DNA of 64,000 nt, from positions 496,001 through 560,000 of the forward strand of contig CAVSJA010000001.1 of NCBI GenBank assembly GCA_963728145.1, written 5' to 3'. The position numbers and the translations under genes were made by a program. The notes beneath the pieces were generated by a model. The model saw only the letters and a list, made by a program, of their open reading frames with translations. It had not been told where the DNA came from and made no database searches. Below are positions 61,940 to 64,000 of this stretch, piece after piece (within the stretch, counting starts at the first letter, position 1; the number at the start of each line of letters is the position of its first letter). The DNA is from CAVSJA01 sp963728145 (lineage in GTDB: Bacteria > Bacteroidota > Bacteroidia > Chitinophagales > Chitinophagaceae).

Positions 61940-63016
61940 TTATTTTGTTACTTTCGACAACGTCACCGCTGAACCCGGGCGCAAGAACAATAAGCCGGTG
62001 GTGATCACCGTATCTCCATTATTCAAACCCGTTATAACCTGGATATTGGCCGAATCACGTACACCAGTCGTAATATCCTCGAATACAGCTGTACCTCCTT
62101 TAAACAATATAACTTGTTTATCTCGTCCCTGAGGTATTACCGCCTGGGTTGGGATCATCAAAGCATTTTCATTCTTACCTAATGTCATTCTCACTTTAGC
62201 AAATGCACCGGGAACAAGAAAACGGTCAACCGAGTTTACAACCGCTCTTACAGCCAGGCTTCTGGTGTTTTCTTCAATTGCAGATTCAAGGGCGATCACT
62301 GTTCCCCGATAAACTTTGTCGGATCCGTCAATTTTGAAATTTACATTCTGACCTTTTTTCATAACCGAACCGTACTTTTCCGGGACTGTGAATTGCAATT
62401 TCAATTTATTTACCTGGCTGATTTTCGTAATGATGTTGGTAGGGGAGATGTATGCGCCGTTACTGATATTTCGCAGTCCTAATCTTCCGTCAAAGGGCGC
62501 CCTGATTTCTGTTTTGCTGATATTCACTCTAACCAATTCGATATCTGCTCTAAGATTATTGACAGCTAACTCGCTCAGGTCATATTCTTGCTGGCTAATG
62601 CCGTTGATCTTCAGCAATTCCTTTTGCCTTTCCGCTGTTTTTTCAGAAATCGCCAATTGAACCTCCAACTTTCTTAATTGGGCCTGAAGATCGTCATCAA
62701 ATAGTTTTACCAAAAGCGTTCCCCGGCCTACTTGATTACCCTCCTGTACATTCAGCCTTACTACTCTGCCGGAAATCTCCGATCTCAATTCCGTTTCTTC
62801 ATAAGGAAGCAGACTCCCGGGAACTTCAATATTTGAGGAAAGAGATTGTGGTCCTACTATAAATGCTTCAACCGCTATTGGGGCGTTTGATCGTCCGCCT
62901 CCGCCACCGCCTCCAGGTCCGCCAGCCGGCGGTTCATCTTTCTTACCCTTACAGGATAAAAAAACTAAACCGAGCATCAATATAACACCGGATAATAATC
63001 GTCTTAAGTTGGTCAT
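61940..63016 (-). CDS. RND efflux periplasmic adaptor lipoprotein
   Basis: 358 residues from ATG 63016. Lipoprotein signal (MTNLRRLLSGVILMLGLVFLSC) and a glycine-rich linker (GGPGGGGGGG). Lipoyl-like domain halves around VPGSLLPYEETELRSEISGR and ITKISQVNKLKLQF, a short helical hairpin between, then beta-barrel and membrane-proximal domains. Connects the pump to the outer-membrane duct. First gene of the operon; -7 box at 63038. Confidence 0.93.
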   Translation of the reverse strand: MTNLRRLLSGVILMLGLVFLSCKGKKDEPPAGGPGGGGGGGRSNAPIAVEAFIVGPQSLSSNIEVPGSLLPYEETELRSEISGRVVRLNVQEGNQVGRGTLLVKLFDDDLQAQLRKLEVQLAISEKTAERQKELLKINGISQQEYDLSELAVNNLRADIELVRVNISKTEIRAPFDGRLGLRNISNGAYISPTNIITKISQVNKLKLQFTVPEKYGSVMKKGQNVNFKIDGSDKVYRGTVIALESAIEENTRSLAVRAVVNSVDRFLVPGAFAKVRMTLGKNENALMIPTQAVIPQGRDKQVILFKGGTAVFEDITTGVRDSANIQVITGLNNGDTVITTGLLFLRPGSAVTLSKVTK

Positions 63017-63037
63017 ATGTAATTCAATACAAGGGTG

Positions 63038-63045
63038 CAAAAGTA
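63038..63045 (-). promoter_or_regulatory. -7 box of the efflux operon
   Basis: TACTTTTG on the minus strand matches TAnnTTTG, 21 bases before the ATG at 63016. The in-frame TTG further up (63040) lies within the box, supporting ATG 63016 as start. Confidence 0.55.
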
Positions 63046-63089
63046 CTTATTAAAGAAAATTCGACTTTCATAAAGAGTATGAACGGTAA

Positions 63090-64000
63090 TCAGCCCGACA
63101 CCACTTTCAGGGTCTGTTTGATACGGTTTGCTTTAAACACAAGGTCCTGTTTTTCCTTGCTTAAAATGGTAACATGCCCCATCTTTCTACCAGGCTTTGT
63201 TTGCTTCTTACCGTAAACATGCACGAAGACATTGTCCATCTGCAACACATCCATTAGGCCCTGATAGTCTGCTTTTCCACTGAATCCTTCTGCGCCAACG
63301 AGATTGACTATCGCCGCGGGTAGGATAGCATCAGGATTACCGAGGGGATAATCGAGCATCAGCCGGATCAGCATATCAAATTGTGAACTGAAATTTCCTT
63401 CAATCGTGTGATGCCCGCTATTGTGAACCCTGGGCGCGGTTTCGTTTACAAAAACCTCACCCTTCCGGTCTATAAACAATTCGACTGCAAAGATTCCTGG
63501 ACTTTTCAAGCCCTTCACCACCGCCATTGCCACCGCCTCAATCTTCCAACCCGTTTGTTTGGGAATATCTGCCGGACTAATCTGGTAGTCCAGTAAGTTG
63601 AGCCGCTGATCAAAGACCATATCAACAGGTGAATAAAGTGCAGTTTCGCCCCTGGCATTTATGACGACAATCTGTGAAATTTCTTTTTCTATATCCACCA
63701 TTTTTTCCAGGACGGCGGGCTGATCAAAGCCCAGGTCAATGTCTTTTGTTTCCTTCAAAATCTGAACACCACGTCCATCATAGCCGCCCAATCCAAGCTT
63801 GTGAACTGCTGGAATAAAGGCAAGATGACTATTGAGGTCCGCTTTGTTTTTCGTGATTACAAATTCCGAAGTGGGTATTTGGTTGCTCTTATAATACTCT
63901 TTCTGCAAGATCTTGTTCTTAATTATTCGAAGCGCTGAGGCCCGGGGAAAAACTTTTACTCCCTCATTCTCCAGTCTTTCAAGCGCATCTTCGTTAACGG
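63090..64000 (-). CDS. purK: N5-carboxyaminoimidazole ribonucleotide synthase, N-terminus outside the window
   Basis: Open to the right edge, about 303 residues present. ATP-grasp enzyme making N5-CAIR from AIR, bicarbonate and ATP. GLGGYDGRGV, SPGIFAVELFIDRKGEVFVNETAPRVHNSGHHTIEG and HVYGKKQTKPGRKMGHV are PurK signatures. The missing N-terminal part would hold the first nucleotide-binding motif. In this window purE lies 6 kb away rather than adjacent, separated by the efflux operon. Confidence 0.93.
   Translation of the reverse strand, partial: VNEDALERLENEGVKVFPRASALRIIKNKILQKEYYKSNQIPTSEFVITKNKADLNSHLAFIPAVHKLGLGGYDGRGVQILKETKDIDLGFDQPAVLEKMVDIEKEISQIVVINARGETALYSPVDMVFDQRLNLLDYQISPADIPKQTGWKIEAVAMAVVKGLKSPGIFAVELFIDRKGEVFVNETAPRVHNSGHHTIEGNFSSQFDMLIRLMLDYPLGNPDAILPAAIVNLVGAEGFSGKADYQGLMDVLQMDNVFVHVYGKKQTKPGRKMGHVTILSKEKQDLVFKANRIKQTLKVVSG

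Noticed and set aside
1..64000. Prophage or integrated plasmid
   Set aside because: No capsid, terminase, integrase, replication or conjugation genes were recognised; the only mobile gene is the IS110 transposase.

Overview
The window is chromosomal DNA from a member of the Bacteroidota, most likely Chitinophagaceae or a close relative. The support is: promoters of the Bacteroidota type (TAnnTTTG, often within 25 bases of the start codon); a TonB-dependent receptor with a CarboxypepD_reg-like N-terminus; the DUF4270, DUF5686, GSCFA and BshC families; and many secreted carbohydrate-active enzymes. No rRNA, tRNA, CRISPR array or prophage was recognised.

Layout. 1-4.1 kb: end of a DUF4270 protein, metK, a Nudix hydrolase and rlmB. 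4.1-8.1 kb: a frameshifted serine hydrolase, two exported proteins (one with a caspase-like His/Cys arrangement) and a cytoplasmic regulator. 8.2-12.6 kb: HMG-CoA lyase-like enzyme, GSCFA protein, and a GH109-like glycosidase followed by an N-acetylhexosamine-kinase-like gene. 12.7-26.1 kb: a SMUG2-like DNA glycosylase, miaE, bioF, penicillin-acylase-like hydrolase, DUF5686 protein, trhO, membrane proteins and purC. 26.3-35.9 kb: TonB-dependent receptor, nhaD, rimO, a YjbR-like protein and a frameshifted TonB-plug protein.

36-54.5 kb is the most coherent accessory region. It carries a full predicted trans-4-hydroxy-L-proline pathway: 2-epimerase, D-hydroxyproline dehydrogenase, pyrroline-hydroxycarboxylate deaminase and alpha-ketoglutarate semialdehyde dehydrogenase. 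These are interleaved with two DUF1680 (GH127/GH146) beta-L-arabinofuranosidase-like enzymes, an aldose 1-epimerase, a DUF4964/DUF4965-type protein and a clan GH-A-like hydrolase. Since GH127-type enzymes are known to strip arabinose from hydroxyproline residues of plant extensins, the region reads as a possible system for consuming hydroxyproline-rich plant glycoproteins. An IS110-family element sits inside it. Its leader can be folded like a bridge RNA, with two guide strands that match the two flanks of the insertion.

54.7-64 kb: bshC, a HEAT-like lipoprotein, purE, a tripartite RND efflux operon (adaptor, pump, TolC) and the start-truncated purK.

Two genome-wide habits stand out. First, many intergenic gaps hold degenerate 7-9 bp tandem arrays, usually as two inverted arms, with a different unit at different loci. 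Second, several gaps hold REP-like nested palindromes. Four genes carry single-base frameshifts. They could be real decay or residual sequencing indels, and the sequence alone cannot decide.
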